Shown piece after piece: positions 24,917 through 33,357 of a stretch of 64,000 nt of DNA (the stretch's first letter is position 1; every line of letters starts with the position of its first letter). The notes below the pieces were generated by a model that was not told the DNA's origin, did no database searches, and saw only the letters and a program-made list of their open reading frames with translations. Origin of the DNA: Nocardioides sp. NBC_00368 (GTDB taxonomy: Bacteria; Actinomycetota; Actinomycetes; Propionibacteriales; Nocardioidaceae); NCBI RefSeq assembly GCF_036090055.1, contig NZ_CP107970.1, positions 64,501 through 128,500 on the forward strand, in the 5' to 3' direction. The position numbers were made by a program, and so were the translations under genes.

Positions 24917-26614
24917 TCAGGCCGTCGCCCTGGGGCGACGCCGGGCGGCCCGACGGATCACCGAGCCCGGCTTCGAGGCCAGGAGCGGGTCGAAGTCGTC
25001 GGTGATCGGGGTCAGGTCGGCCTCGTCCACGAAGACCGCGCCGTCGCGTACCTCTGCGACGAGGTCGCGACCGAGCACGGCACTGGCGGTGCCCATGCCG
25101 CCCCAGATGGTGGCGTTGATGCCGAACATGTGCTCCGTGCTGCCCCCGGCGAGGAACAGCCCGGGGATGTGGGTGGTGACCCGCGGCCGGAAGGGACCGA
25201 GGTTCTTGATCAGCGGCGCGATGCCGTAGCAGGAGCCGTCGCTGGTCAACGTGAAGCGCTCCTGGGTGATCGGCGTGGAGGCCTCGCAGAAGACCATCCG
25301 CTCGCGGATGTCCGGGATCATCAGCTCGGCGGTGTCGAGCACCCGCTGGGTGAGCTCCTCCTTGAGCTGGAGATAGCGCTCGTCACGGCCGTACGACGCT
25401 CCGTCGGTGGGGTCCTCGGAGACGTTCCAGAACTCGTGGCCCTTCGGCGCCCAGCTGACCAGCTCGAGCGTGGAGTACCCCGCCGGCGCCGAGTGCGTAC
25501 CCTCGGGGTCCTTGGCGGTCGGGCAGCTGATCCCGACGGGCATCTGCTCAGGACAGCGGCCCGCCTCGACCTCGCGGTAGTAGCCGTCGATGTCGTTGGT
25601 GGGCCACACCCACGCCAGCGGCGGCGTGCCGCGTTCGCGCAGGTCGACGTCGAGAGCGACGTAGACCGCGAACATCGGCAGCGTCATCTCCAGGTCCTGG
25701 AGCCGGCGCCGCAGGCGGCGGGTCAGGTGCCCGTCGCCGACCAGGTCGGCCCAGGTCTTCTTGAAGTCCGCGGCGGAGACGACGACCTCGGCGCGGATCT
25801 CCTCGCCGTCGGCCAGACGTACGCCGACCGCCCGTCCGTCCTCGATGAGGATCCGCTCGACGCGGGCCTTGGTGCGCACCCGGCCACCGTGCGTGGTGAT
25901 CACGTCGGTGAGATGGGCGCCGATGACCTGCCCGCCGCCGCGCGGGTAGTAGGCGCCGGCCTGGAGGTAGTGGTGGAGGAAGCCGGCATGCATCGCGGTG
26001 GGCGTGCGGTAGGGCGGCCAGGTGTAGTCGCCGTTCTCGGCGAGGATCACGGCCTGCGCGTCCGCGCTCAGGCCGCAGGCGTCCATCAGCTTCGTGATCG
26101 GCCGGATGCCCCAGCGCAGCAGGTGGTAGGGGCGCAGCCGCGGCTGCTCTCCGGCGGCGATGATCCGCATGATCCGTACGCAGCGCCGCAGCCCGGCCTC
26201 CTCGCCGGGGAAGGCCTCGATGAGCCGGTCGAGATAGGTGTCCCAGCCGGTCGGCGTCTGGAAGGTGGTGCCGGGGATCATCACCTGGCAGTGGCCTTCG
26301 GGTCGCTGGCGTAGCCACTTGATCCGCTCCGTCAGAGCGAGGCCGGACAGCGCGGTCTGCATCCGGCCGCCGGGGCCGCACTCGCCGACGTAGTGGGTGC
26401 CGACGTCGAACTCGAACTTGTTGCCCGCGCGGCGGAAGACCTGGGTGCTGCCGCCGACGACCTGGTTGGCCTCGAGCACCAGGACCCGCTTGCCGTTGGC
26501 GGCGAGGTAGGCCCCGCAGGTGAGGCCGCCCGGCCCGGCGCCCACCACCACGGCGTCCCAGGTGTGGTCGTCGGCCTCGTGGCCCGGAGTGGGGGGTGTC
26601 GCGGTCTGCGTCAT
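24917..26614 (-). CDS. FAD-dependent oxidoreductase, carotenoid isomerase/desaturase-like
   Basis: The 565-residue protein has an N-terminal dinucleotide fold (V-V-V-G-A-G-P-G-G-L, near 23-32). A V-G-G-S-T-Q-V-F motif as in phytoene desaturases and CrtISO follows, and a C-terminal P-G-L-F-L-A-G-G-S-T closes the FAD site. No carotenoid genes are near, so it may act on another polyunsaturated or retinol-like lipid. The TetR gene upstream and the palindrome at 26641-26655 suggest ligand-controlled expression. The ATG at 26614 is chosen over a GTG one codon upstream. Confidence 0.8.
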   Translation of the reverse strand: MTQTATPPTPGHEADDHTWDAVVVGAGPGGLTCGAYLAANGKRVLVLEANQVVGGSTQVFRRAGNKFEFDVGTHYVGECGPGGRMQTALSGLALTERIKWLRQRPEGHCQVMIPGTTFQTPTGWDTYLDRLIEAFPGEEAGLRRCVRIMRIIAAGEQPRLRPYHLLRWGIRPITKLMDACGLSADAQAVILAENGDYTWPPYRTPTAMHAGFLHHYLQAGAYYPRGGGQVIGAHLTDVITTHGGRVRTKARVERILIEDGRAVGVRLADGEEIRAEVVVSAADFKKTWADLVGDGHLTRRLRRRLQDLEMTLPMFAVYVALDVDLRERGTPPLAWVWPTNDIDGYYREVEAGRCPEQMPVGISCPTAKDPEGTHSAPAGYSTLELVSWAPKGHEFWNVSEDPTDGASYGRDERYLQLKEELTQRVLDTAELMIPDIRERMVFCEASTPITQERFTLTSDGSCYGIAPLIKNLGPFRPRVTTHIPGLFLAGGSTEHMFGINATIWGGMGTASAVLGRDLVAEVRDGAVFVDEADLTPITDDFDPLLASKPGSVIRRAARRRPRATA

Positions 26615-26640
26615 CACGGGTCGCTTTCGAAGCAGTAATT

Positions 26641-26655
26641 TGGAGTCGGACTCCA
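26641..26655. promoter_or_regulatory. Palindromic operator, probably for the adjacent TetR regulator
   Basis: TGGAGTC-G-GACTCCA is a perfect 7-bp inverted repeat with a one-base centre. It lies 26 bases upstream of the oxidoreductase start in the short gap after the TetR gene. Size and symmetry are typical of TetR-family sites. Confidence 0.6.
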
Positions 26656-26696
26656 GTTAACTCGTTTCGACCCGTTCCGCCAAGTCCCGCTGTCCG

Positions 26697-27359
26697 TCAG
26701 GCAGGCGGCGGAGCCTGGATCAGACCCTCGAGCAGCACCAGGCCGGCTTCGATCACGGCCAGCTCGACGCGCTCGGGCTCCACCGCCAGGGCGTCCCGGC
26801 GCAACGCCAGCGCGGCCACCCCGTTCCAGGACCCGAAGAGGAAGTAGGACAACAGCTCCGGATCCACCTTCCGGATCGCGCCGGAGTCCACCGCGTCGCG
26901 GATGCTCTGCTCGAACTCGCCCCGCAGCTCGCTGAACCGCTCGACGACCTGGTCCTCCACCGCCGACCGGGGGCCGCGCTCGCCGGTGACCATCAGGTAC
27001 TTCACGACCGACGGGTGCTCCAGCAGCAGCTTCAGGTAGGCCGACCCGACGCCGGCGAAACGCTCCAGCGGAGTCGTCTGCGCGGCGTAGGCCGACCGGA
27101 GCGTCTCGGTGGCCACCGTCAGCAGTCGCTCGGTGACGGCTGCCATCAGCCCGTCCTTGGTGCCGAAGTGCACATAGACCGAGGCCGGAGAGATCCCCGC
27201 CAGGGCGGCGACGTCCTCGATCCGGATCTCCTCAGGGGCGTGCTGCGACAACAGCTGCTCGGCGGCCTCGAGCACCCGGGCGCGGGTTCGCTCCCGTCGG
27301 CGCGTCCCGCGTGCCGCGGCGTCGCCGGCCTGATCCTTCGGCTTCTGGGCGTCGTTCAC
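26697..27359 (-). CDS. TetR-family transcriptional regulator
   Basis: The 220-residue regulator has an N-terminal helix-turn-helix (R-A-R-V-L-E-A-A-E-Q-L-L...I-E-D-V-A-A-L-A-G-I-S-P-A-S-V-Y-V-H-F-G-T-K-D-G-L, residues about 27-72) and a variable helical ligand-binding domain. The GTG start at 27359 gives a basic N-terminal extension of about 25 residues. It is encoded just upstream of, and on the same strand as, the FAD oxidoreductase. The palindrome in the gap makes that enzyme its likely target. The ligand is unknown. Confidence 0.88.
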   Translation of the reverse strand: MNDAQKPKDQAGDAAARGTRRRERTRARVLEAAEQLLSQHAPEEIRIEDVAALAGISPASVYVHFGTKDGLMAAVTERLLTVATETLRSAYAAQTTPLERFAGVGSAYLKLLLEHPSVVKYLMVTGERGPRSAVEDQVVERFSELRGEFEQSIRDAVDSGAIRKVDPELLSYFLFGSWNGVAALALRRDALAVEPERVELAVIEAGLVLLEGLIQAPPPA

Positions 27360-27445
27360 CCGATCAGGGTAGGGCGCAGGCAGCGTCGCCACCCGGATGT
27401 GGGTGCGCGGGCGACGTCCTGCTCGACCAGGGGTCTGACGGGACC

Positions 27446-28369
27446 TCAGCGCCGGGTCGGGGGCGCGGCGCCCATGGCGGCCTCGGTGGTGGTGTCGACG
27501 GCGACGGCGAGCGAGCCCTGGTAGCCGGCGCTCGGGCTGCCGGTGAACGTGCCCATCTCGAGGTCGTAGCCGTCGCTGAAGACGTTGTCGGTCTCGAGGC
27601 TGACCTTGGTCAGGTTCTCGGCCGAGCCTTCGTAGGCGTCGTCCTGATAGACCTTGCTCAGCATCTTCTCCGGGAAGGCGACCTGCGAGGTGGCGATCGC
27701 GTTCTCGCCGGTCGTGGCGGAGTCGGCGTCGGGGTAGACCTCGAAGTGCATGTGGGGCCAGCGGCCGTCGTAGCAGCCCGGGACGATGCTCTTGAAGGTC
27801 ACCTGACCCTTGGCGTCGGCGACTTGGACACCGCGGAGGTACGTCTCGTCCTCGACTCCCTCCGAGTACATCGAGTAGAGGCCGGCGGCATCGCACTGCC
27901 ACAGGTAGACCGCGACGCCCTCGAAGGGCACGTTGTCGTTGGCCATGTCGGTCACGGTGAAGGTGAAGGTGAGCGGCACACCGTCGACGGTGGTGCCGCC
28001 GTCGAGGCTGGAGGTGATGTCGCTGCGTACGATCCCGGACTCGGTCAGCACGTTGGTGCCGTTGGTCCCGTCGGCCGGGTAGGGGCCGTTGGTCTCCTGC
28101 GGGATCTCGCCGTCGGCGGTCGTGGACGCGTTGGACGCAGAGCCGCCGGTGGTGGTGCTCGAGGAGCCGGACGAGCCGGCCCCACAGGCGGCTAGGGCGG
28201 CGGCCCCGACGCCGACCCCGACGAGCCCGAGGACCTTGCGACGGGTCAGCAGCGTCGAGATGTCGAAGCCGGCGCCCTGGTCGACCACCTCCTCCGCGGG
28301 GCGGGCCAGCAGGCGACCTTCATAGGCGGGGCCTTCAGGGGTGTTCTCGGGTTCGGGTACGCGGCTCAT
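27446..28369 (-). CDS. Intradiol-dioxygenase-like lipoprotein
   Basis: The 307-residue protein has a Tat/lipoprotein-like leader: T-R-R-K-V-L-G near 42-48, a hydrophobic run and a lipobox A-L-A-A-C. It has an unusually long cytoplasmic N-terminal stretch of about 40 residues. The mature part resembles intradiol ring-cleavage dioxygenases. Candidate iron ligands are the Tyr in E-T-Y-L-R-G and the cluster C-Y-D-G-R-W-P-H-M-H-F. Classical enzymes are cytoplasmic, so an exported member is unusual and may act on extracellular aromatic or lignin-like compounds. AAGGAGAA precedes the ATG. Confidence 0.82.
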   Translation of the reverse strand: MSRVPEPENTPEGPAYEGRLLARPAEEVVDQGAGFDISTLLTRRKVLGLVGVGVGAAALAACGAGSSGSSSTTTGGSASNASTTADGEIPQETNGPYPADGTNGTNVLTESGIVRSDITSSLDGGTTVDGVPLTFTFTVTDMANDNVPFEGVAVYLWQCDAAGLYSMYSEGVEDETYLRGVQVADAKGQVTFKSIVPGCYDGRWPHMHFEVYPDADSATTGENAIATSQVAFPEKMLSKVYQDDAYEGSAENLTKVSLETDNVFSDGYDLEMGTFTGSPSAGYQGSLAVAVDTTTEAAMGAAPPTRR

Positions 28370-28474
28370 CGGTTCTCCTTGACGTCGGTCTCGCTCTGTT
28401 GACCCGACTCTGACGCCCCGATCCGTGAGGACGTCCTGCCCCGGCTGTGTGGTTCCTGTGAAGTCCGCGGAGGA

Positions 28475-28729
28475 TCAGCCGACGCTCGGGCGCGGGCCGG
28501 ACATGAGCTGCGTCGCCTGCTCGTTGGACAGCTTCGAGGCGTAGCCGCAGTAGGTGCAGTCCATCCGGCGAGACCTGCTGACGGGGAAGAGCGGGATGAA
28601 GAAGAGGGTGAACTTGTTGACGTTCTCGAAGAGCCGTTGCGCGGCCCGCTGCCCGCAGTTCGGGCAGACCAGCGAGAGCGTCGCGAGCAGCCGCGTGTAG
28701 GTCTTGAACCCGAAGATGATCATGTCCAC
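28475..28729 (-). CDS. Small zinc-ribbon protein
   Basis: The 84-residue protein has two cysteine pairs, C-P-N-C near residue 22-25 and C-T-Y-C near 58-61, enclosing a hydrophobic stretch (K-F-T-L-F-F-I-P-L-F-P). This matches the small zinc-ribbon-15-like family. The start is uncertain: a GTG at 28729 or an ATG two codons later. It follows the amidohydrolase gene on the same strand, 15 bases from its stop, and could be the last gene of that operon. The role is unknown. Confidence 0.7.
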   Translation of the reverse strand: MDMIIFGFKTYTRLLATLSLVCPNCGQRAAQRLFENVNKFTLFFIPLFPVSRSRRMDCTYCGYASKLSNEQATQLMSGPRPSVG

Positions 28730-28744
28730 GAGTCTTGCACGCGG

Positions 28745-30388
28745 TCAGAGCCGGTGGACCTCGCGACCGTCGACGTACGTGAGGGTCACCTGCGTCCGGC
28801 CGAGGACGGTGGTGTCCTCGCCGAGGATGTCGTGGTCGACCACGACCAGGTCGGCGGCGAACCCGGTCTCGATCCGTCCGGTGGAGCCCTCCAGGCGGTT
28901 CAGGTGGGCGGTGCCGGTGGTGTAGCCGGCGAGGGCCTCGGTGACCGACAGCGCCTCGTCGGGCAGCAGCGGAGAGGCGTCGGCGGGCTGCTCGGGGGAG
29001 CGGCGGTTGACCGCGACGTGCATGCCGAGCAGCGGCGCCGGGTCGGAGACCGGCCAGTCGCTGCCGCACGCGATCCGGGCACCCGTACGCAGCAGTGACC
29101 CGAACACGTACTGCTGCTCGCGCGCGGCCGGTGCCAGGAACGGCAGGGTGAGCACCTCCACCGCCTCGTCGAGACAGGCCCACAGCGGCTGGATGTTGGC
29201 GGTCACCTCGAGCTCTGCGAAGCGCGGCACATCGGCGGCGTCGACGACCTGCACGTGGGCCAGATGGTGCCGCAGCCCGCTGGCTCCGTTGGTCGCACGT
29301 GCGTGCGCGATCGCGTCCAGGCTGTCGCGGACCGCCCGGTCGCCGAGGGCGTGGATGTGGGCCTGGAAGCCGTGGGCGTCCAGCGCCGCGACGTACTCCG
29401 CCAGGGCGTCGGCCGGGATGAAGGAGAGTCCGCGGTTGTCGGTGGCTCGGCCGTGGGTGTCCAGATAAGGAGAGAGCATCGCGGCGGTGTGGGTCTCGCA
29501 GACGCCGTCCTGCATCAGCTTCACACTGCCCGCGTCCAATCCCACCTGAGCGGCAAGGGAGCGCCGCTCGATGAGCGAGGGAAGCTGCTCCAAGCCACGG
29601 TCGCGGTCCCACCACTGGGCGAGGACGACCTTCGCGGTGAGCGCGCCGGAGTCGTGGGCGGCGATGTAGGTCGGCAGCGAGTCGGGCATGCCGAGACCGT
29701 CGCCGACGAGCGCGTCCTGCCAGCCCACGATGCCGACGGAGTGCAGATGGCGCTGCGCGGTCAGCAGCGCCTCCATCAGGTCCTGCGAGGTCGGGGCGGG
29801 CACCAGCGAGCCGACCAACGCCATCGCGCCCTCGTGCAGCGCGCCGGTCGGGTTGCCGGAGGCGTCCCGCTCGATCCGCCCGTCGGCCGGGTCCGGCGTA
29901 CGGGCGTCGATGCCGGCGATCTCGAGCGCGCGGCTGTTGACCCAGGCGGAGTGGTGGTCGCGGTTGGGCAGGAACACCGGCCGGTCGGGAAGCAGGCGGT
30001 CGAGCGGCGCGGCGCTCGGCACCCCGCCCGGGAACGAGTCCATCGACCAGCCACCACCGGAGATCCAGGTCCGCGACGGATTCGCGGCGGCGTAGGACCC
30101 GATGGCGTCCAGGTAGTCCTCGAGCGTGGACAGACCGGTCAGGTCGCACTGGTTCATCTCCAGTCCGGCCTGGACCGGGTGCACGTGCGAGTCGTGGAAG
30201 CCGGGCAGGACCCAGCGACCGTCGAGCTCCTCGACGACGGTCTCGGAACCGACGAGCGAGTCGAGCGACGGGCCGACGGCCGCGATCCGCCCGCCCCGGA
30301 CGGCGAGAGCCGCGTCCTCCCAGCGGCCCTCGCGCAGCACCCGGCCCCCGCGCAGCAGCAGCTCCGCGGGGAGAGCCCGTCCACCCAT
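28745..30388 (-). CDS. YtcJ-like metal-dependent amidohydrolase
   Basis: The 547-residue amidohydrolase-3 family enzyme begins with a small beta domain. H-D-S-H-V-H near 66-71 supplies the first metal ligands, H-I-H-A-L-G-D-R-A near 320 the next, and G-S-D-W-P near 440 the conserved Asp. Family members hydrolyse N-acyl, N-formyl or cyclic amide bonds. Its ATG shares one base with the permease stop (TGATG), so it belongs to the ABC importer operon. It may process the imported compound. Confidence 0.85.
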   Translation of the reverse strand: MGGRALPAELLLRGGRVLREGRWEDAALAVRGGRIAAVGPSLDSLVGSETVVEELDGRWVLPGFHDSHVHPVQAGLEMNQCDLTGLSTLEDYLDAIGSYAAANPSRTWISGGGWSMDSFPGGVPSAAPLDRLLPDRPVFLPNRDHHSAWVNSRALEIAGIDARTPDPADGRIERDASGNPTGALHEGAMALVGSLVPAPTSQDLMEALLTAQRHLHSVGIVGWQDALVGDGLGMPDSLPTYIAAHDSGALTAKVVLAQWWDRDRGLEQLPSLIERRSLAAQVGLDAGSVKLMQDGVCETHTAAMLSPYLDTHGRATDNRGLSFIPADALAEYVAALDAHGFQAHIHALGDRAVRDSLDAIAHARATNGASGLRHHLAHVQVVDAADVPRFAELEVTANIQPLWACLDEAVEVLTLPFLAPAAREQQYVFGSLLRTGARIACGSDWPVSDPAPLLGMHVAVNRRSPEQPADASPLLPDEALSVTEALAGYTTGTAHLNRLEGSTGRIETGFAADLVVVDHDILGEDTTVLGRTQVTLTYVDGREVHRL

Positions 30389-31221
30389 CAGGCCACGGCC
30401 ATGGTGTCGGTGACCGAGGAGCCCGAGCGCTTGAGCACCCGCGCCACCAGGCCGAGGACCAGGAGCGTGAAGACCAGCAGGATGGTGGAGACCGCGGCGA
30501 TCTCGGGCTTGAGACCTGAGCGGACCGAGGAGAGCACGTAGACGGGCCACGAGGTCGTGCCGGAGACGTTGATGAACGAGGAGATCACCGTGTTGTCGAG
30601 GCTCAGGGTGAAGGCGAGCAGCCCGCCGGCCAGGACCGCCGGGCCGACCAGGGGGAGCGTGACCTTGAAGAACGTCGCCACCGGCCGGGCATAGAGGTCG
30701 GCCGACGCCTCCTCCAGGGACGCGTCCAGCCCGACCAGCCGGGCACGGACGATGTAGGTGACGACCGCGGTCGCGAAGAGCGAGTGACCGATCACGAGGC
30801 GTACGTAGCCGTTGTTGAACGGCAGCAGCGACCAGTCCTGGCCGAGCGTCACGAACCAGGGGAGCAGTGCGATGCCGTCGACGATCTCGGGGGTCACCGA
30901 GACGAGCAGCAACAGCAGCGTGAACGGGCCCGTCCAGCGGCCCGGGAACCGGGCCATCGCCATCCCGGCCAGGGTGCCGAGCGCGCTGGCCAGGAGCGCC
31001 GCGATCACGGCGGTCTGCAGGGAGACGGCGACGGTGTGGCGTACGGTCGGCCGTTCGACGATCGCCGTGAACGGCTCCAGGCTGAAGCCGTCCCAGGCGG
31101 TCAGCAGGCGGCCGCCGTTGAAGGAGTAGATGCCGATCACGATGATCGGGGCGAACAGGAAGACGAAGACCAGCGTGGTCCACACGCCGAGCGCGAGATT
31201 GGTTCCGGACGGCCTGCTCAT
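30388..31221 (-). CDS. potC: ABC transporter permease (PotC-type)
   Basis: The 277-residue inner-membrane permease has about six helices. It carries the permease-ATPase coupling loop E-E-A-S-A-D-L-Y-A-R...F-F-K-V-T-L-P-L-V-G-P. It resembles PotC/YdcV subunits of spermidine/putrescine importers. The ATG is in a four-base overlap with the partner permease. The gene name reflects family only; the transported substrate has not been shown. Confidence 0.85.
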   Translation of the reverse strand: MSRPSGTNLALGVWTTLVFVFLFAPIIVIGIYSFNGGRLLTAWDGFSLEPFTAIVERPTVRHTVAVSLQTAVIAALLASALGTLAGMAMARFPGRWTGPFTLLLLLVSVTPEIVDGIALLPWFVTLGQDWSLLPFNNGYVRLVIGHSLFATAVVTYIVRARLVGLDASLEEASADLYARPVATFFKVTLPLVGPAVLAGGLLAFTLSLDNTVISSFINVSGTTSWPVYVLSSVRSGLKPEIAAVSTILLVFTLLVLGLVARVLKRSGSSVTDTMAVA

Positions 31222-32159
31222 GCGGTCGCCACCTCCTTGGTTCCGACTGCCTTCGCTCCGGGCTTCGTTCCGATGACCAGCCTGGTCCGTCGCCCGACGA
31301 GCCACCCCACGCCCCACAGCAGCGCGATGGCGAGGACGACGACGAGCATGGTGAGCAGGATGAGGACGACCGCCATCGCCGAGCCCAGGGCCCAGTTCTG
31401 GGCGGTCAGGAACTGGCTGGCGATCAGCGAGCCGACCATGGTGCCCTTGGCGCCGCCGAGGACGGCCGGGGTGACGTAGTCGCCCATCATCGGGATGAAG
31501 ACGAGGATCACACCGGCGATGATGCCGGGCCGCGCCAGCGGCAGCGTGACCTGGAAGAACGTCCGCACCCGGCCGGCGCCGAGGTCCTTCGACGCCTCCC
31601 CGAGCGCGCTGTCGACGCGGTCGAACGCGACGTACAACGGCAGGATCATCAGCGGGAGATAGTTGTAGATCAGGCCCAGCAGCACCGCCCCGCGGGTGTT
31701 GAGCAGGTCGTGCGGGTCCCCGACCAGACCGACGTCGGTCAGGAACCCGGCCAGGGCGCCCTCCGAGGAGAGGATCACCTTCCAGCCGATCGTCCGGATC
31801 AGGAACGAGGTCCAGTAGGGCACCATCACCAGCGCGACCAGCAGTCCACGACGGTGTGCGGGGACCTTGAGCGCCATGTAGTACGCAGCGGGCAGCGCGA
31901 TCAGCAGGCAGGCGATCGTCCCCAGCACGCTCATCCACAGCGTCGCCCGGAAGATGGTGAAGAAGGTCGGGCTGAACGCCTCGGCGTAGCGTTCCAGCGA
32001 CATCACCGCGTTGCTGTGGGTGCCGAACATCCCGGGCTTCTCACCGAGGCTGAACCAGGCGATCTGCAGGAAGGGCACCACGAAGAAGACCGTCAGCCAC
32101 AGCCACGCGGGGACGGCCAGGACGAACCCGGGAAGCCTGCTGGACGCGCTCCTAGGCAC
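31218..32159 (-). CDS. potB: ABC transporter permease (PotB-type)
   Basis: The 313-residue membrane permease has at least six helices and the coupling loop G-E-A-S-K-D-L-G-A-G...F-F-Q-V-T-L-P-L-A-R-P, as in PotB/YdcU. It pairs with the downstream PotC-type subunit to form the channel. The GTG start at 32159 lies inside the end of the binding-protein gene (eight-base overlap). The C-terminal tail after the last helix is long and basic (R-R-T-R-L-V-I-G-T-K-P-G). Confidence 0.85.
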   Translation of the reverse strand: MPRSASSRLPGFVLAVPAWLWLTVFFVVPFLQIAWFSLGEKPGMFGTHSNAVMSLERYAEAFSPTFFTIFRATLWMSVLGTIACLLIALPAAYYMALKVPAHRRGLLVALVMVPYWTSFLIRTIGWKVILSSEGALAGFLTDVGLVGDPHDLLNTRGAVLLGLIYNYLPLMILPLYVAFDRVDSALGEASKDLGAGRVRTFFQVTLPLARPGIIAGVILVFIPMMGDYVTPAVLGGAKGTMVGSLIASQFLTAQNWALGSAMAVVLILLTMLVVVLAIALLWGVGWLVGRRTRLVIGTKPGAKAVGTKEVATA

Positions 32160-33357
32160 TGGCGGCGGCCTTCAGCTTGTCGTAGACCTCCGTACGCCGG
32201 TCCTGGGCCTCGTTGACCGCACCGTTCTTCATGGTGGCGAGCTGCTCCTCGGTGAAGAAGATCATCTCGGGCAGCTCGACCTTGCGCTCCTTGGCCATCT
32301 CCTCGATGCCCAGCGCGCCGGTGTTGTAGCCGATGTAGTCCATCTCCAGGAAGGAGTTCTCCGGCTCCAGCACGTAGTCGAGGAACGCGTGGGCGGCCTC
32401 GGGGTGCGGGGCGCCGGTCGGGATGCACCAGTTGTCCATCCACAGCTCGGTCGTCGGGCCGGGCAGCACCCACTTCCAGCGGTCGGGCTGCTTGTGCTCG
32501 AGGATGCCGAGGCGGGAGTCGCCGTTCCAGTTCTGCATCAGCGCGAAGGTGTTCTGCTGCATCGCGCCGGTGGCCGGGTAGGAGTCGAAGCCGGCGATGT
32601 GCGGCGCCCACTTCTCGACCGCCTCGGCCTCGTAGGCGTCGTAGTCGGCCATGTCCTCGGTGTTCCAGTCGATGTCGTTGGCCCAGAAGTAGAGGCCGGA
32701 GATACCCTGCGGGTCATCGAGCAGGGAGGTCTTGCCCGAGGCCTCGTTCTGCATCGCGTCGATGAAGTCGTTCCACGTCGCCAGGTCGCGCTTGATCACG
32801 GTGGTGTCGTAGACGAACCCGGTGGTGCCCCAGCACTTGCACACCGAGTACTCGTTCTCCGGGTCCCAGTCCTGGCCGAGGAACTGCGGGTCGACCTTGG
32901 CGATGTTGGGGATCAGGTCCTTGTTGAGCGGGACGATGATCTCGTTCTCGATCAGCTGCGGGATGTAGACGCCGGTCGGCACGACGATGTCGTAGCCGCT
33001 GGTGCCCTTGGCCGCGACCAGCTTGGAGATCAGCTCCTCGTTGGAACCGTAGGAGTCGAGGGTCACCTTCGGGCCGGTCTTGCCGAAGCCGTCGATCACG
33101 TCGGGGGAGTCGTAGTCGCCCCAGGTGTAGATCGAGAGCGACTTCTCCACCGGCCCGCCGGTCGCGCCGCCGCCCGGCTCGACCGCGCTGGACGTCTCGC
33201 CGCCGTCCGAGCCGCAGGCGCTCAGGGCGACGCCTGCACCGGCGAGAGCCGCCAGGCTCAGGAAGTGGCGGCGGGAGAGCTCTTGGCGGATCGCTCGCGC
33301 GCCGGCATGGCTGGCCAGGATGCGTACGTTGCCGTTCTTGTTGACAGGCTTGCTCAT
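32152..33357 (-). CDS. potD: Extracellular polyamine-type substrate-binding lipoprotein (PotD-type)
   Basis: The 401-residue binding protein has a long N-region with a twin-arginine motif (S-R-R-H-F-L-S-L) and lipobox L-S-A-C near residue 47. It is probably exported folded by Tat and anchored as a lipoprotein. The mature part (S-I-Y-T-W-G-D-Y-D-S-P-D-V-I) matches PotD/PotF. Residues lining the site include W-A-N-D-I-D-W-N and W-M-D-N-W-C-I-P-T-G. Acidic and aromatic pocket residues fit a polyamine or other cationic ligand. Confidence 0.87.
   Translation of the reverse strand: MSKPVNKNGNVRILASHAGARAIRQELSRRHFLSLAALAGAGVALSACGSDGGETSSAVEPGGGATGGPVEKSLSIYTWGDYDSPDVIDGFGKTGPKVTLDSYGSNEELISKLVAAKGTSGYDIVVPTGVYIPQLIENEIIVPLNKDLIPNIAKVDPQFLGQDWDPENEYSVCKCWGTTGFVYDTTVIKRDLATWNDFIDAMQNEASGKTSLLDDPQGISGLYFWANDIDWNTEDMADYDAYEAEAVEKWAPHIAGFDSYPATGAMQQNTFALMQNWNGDSRLGILEHKQPDRWKWVLPGPTTELWMDNWCIPTGAPHPEAAHAFLDYVLEPENSFLEMDYIGYNTGALGIEEMAKERKVELPEMIFFTEEQLATMKNGAVNEAQDRRTEVYDKLKAAASA

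Noticed and set aside
24917..26614. Carotenoid biosynthesis cluster
   Set aside because: Only one CrtI/CrtISO-like enzyme is present; no phytoene synthase or cyclase is nearby.
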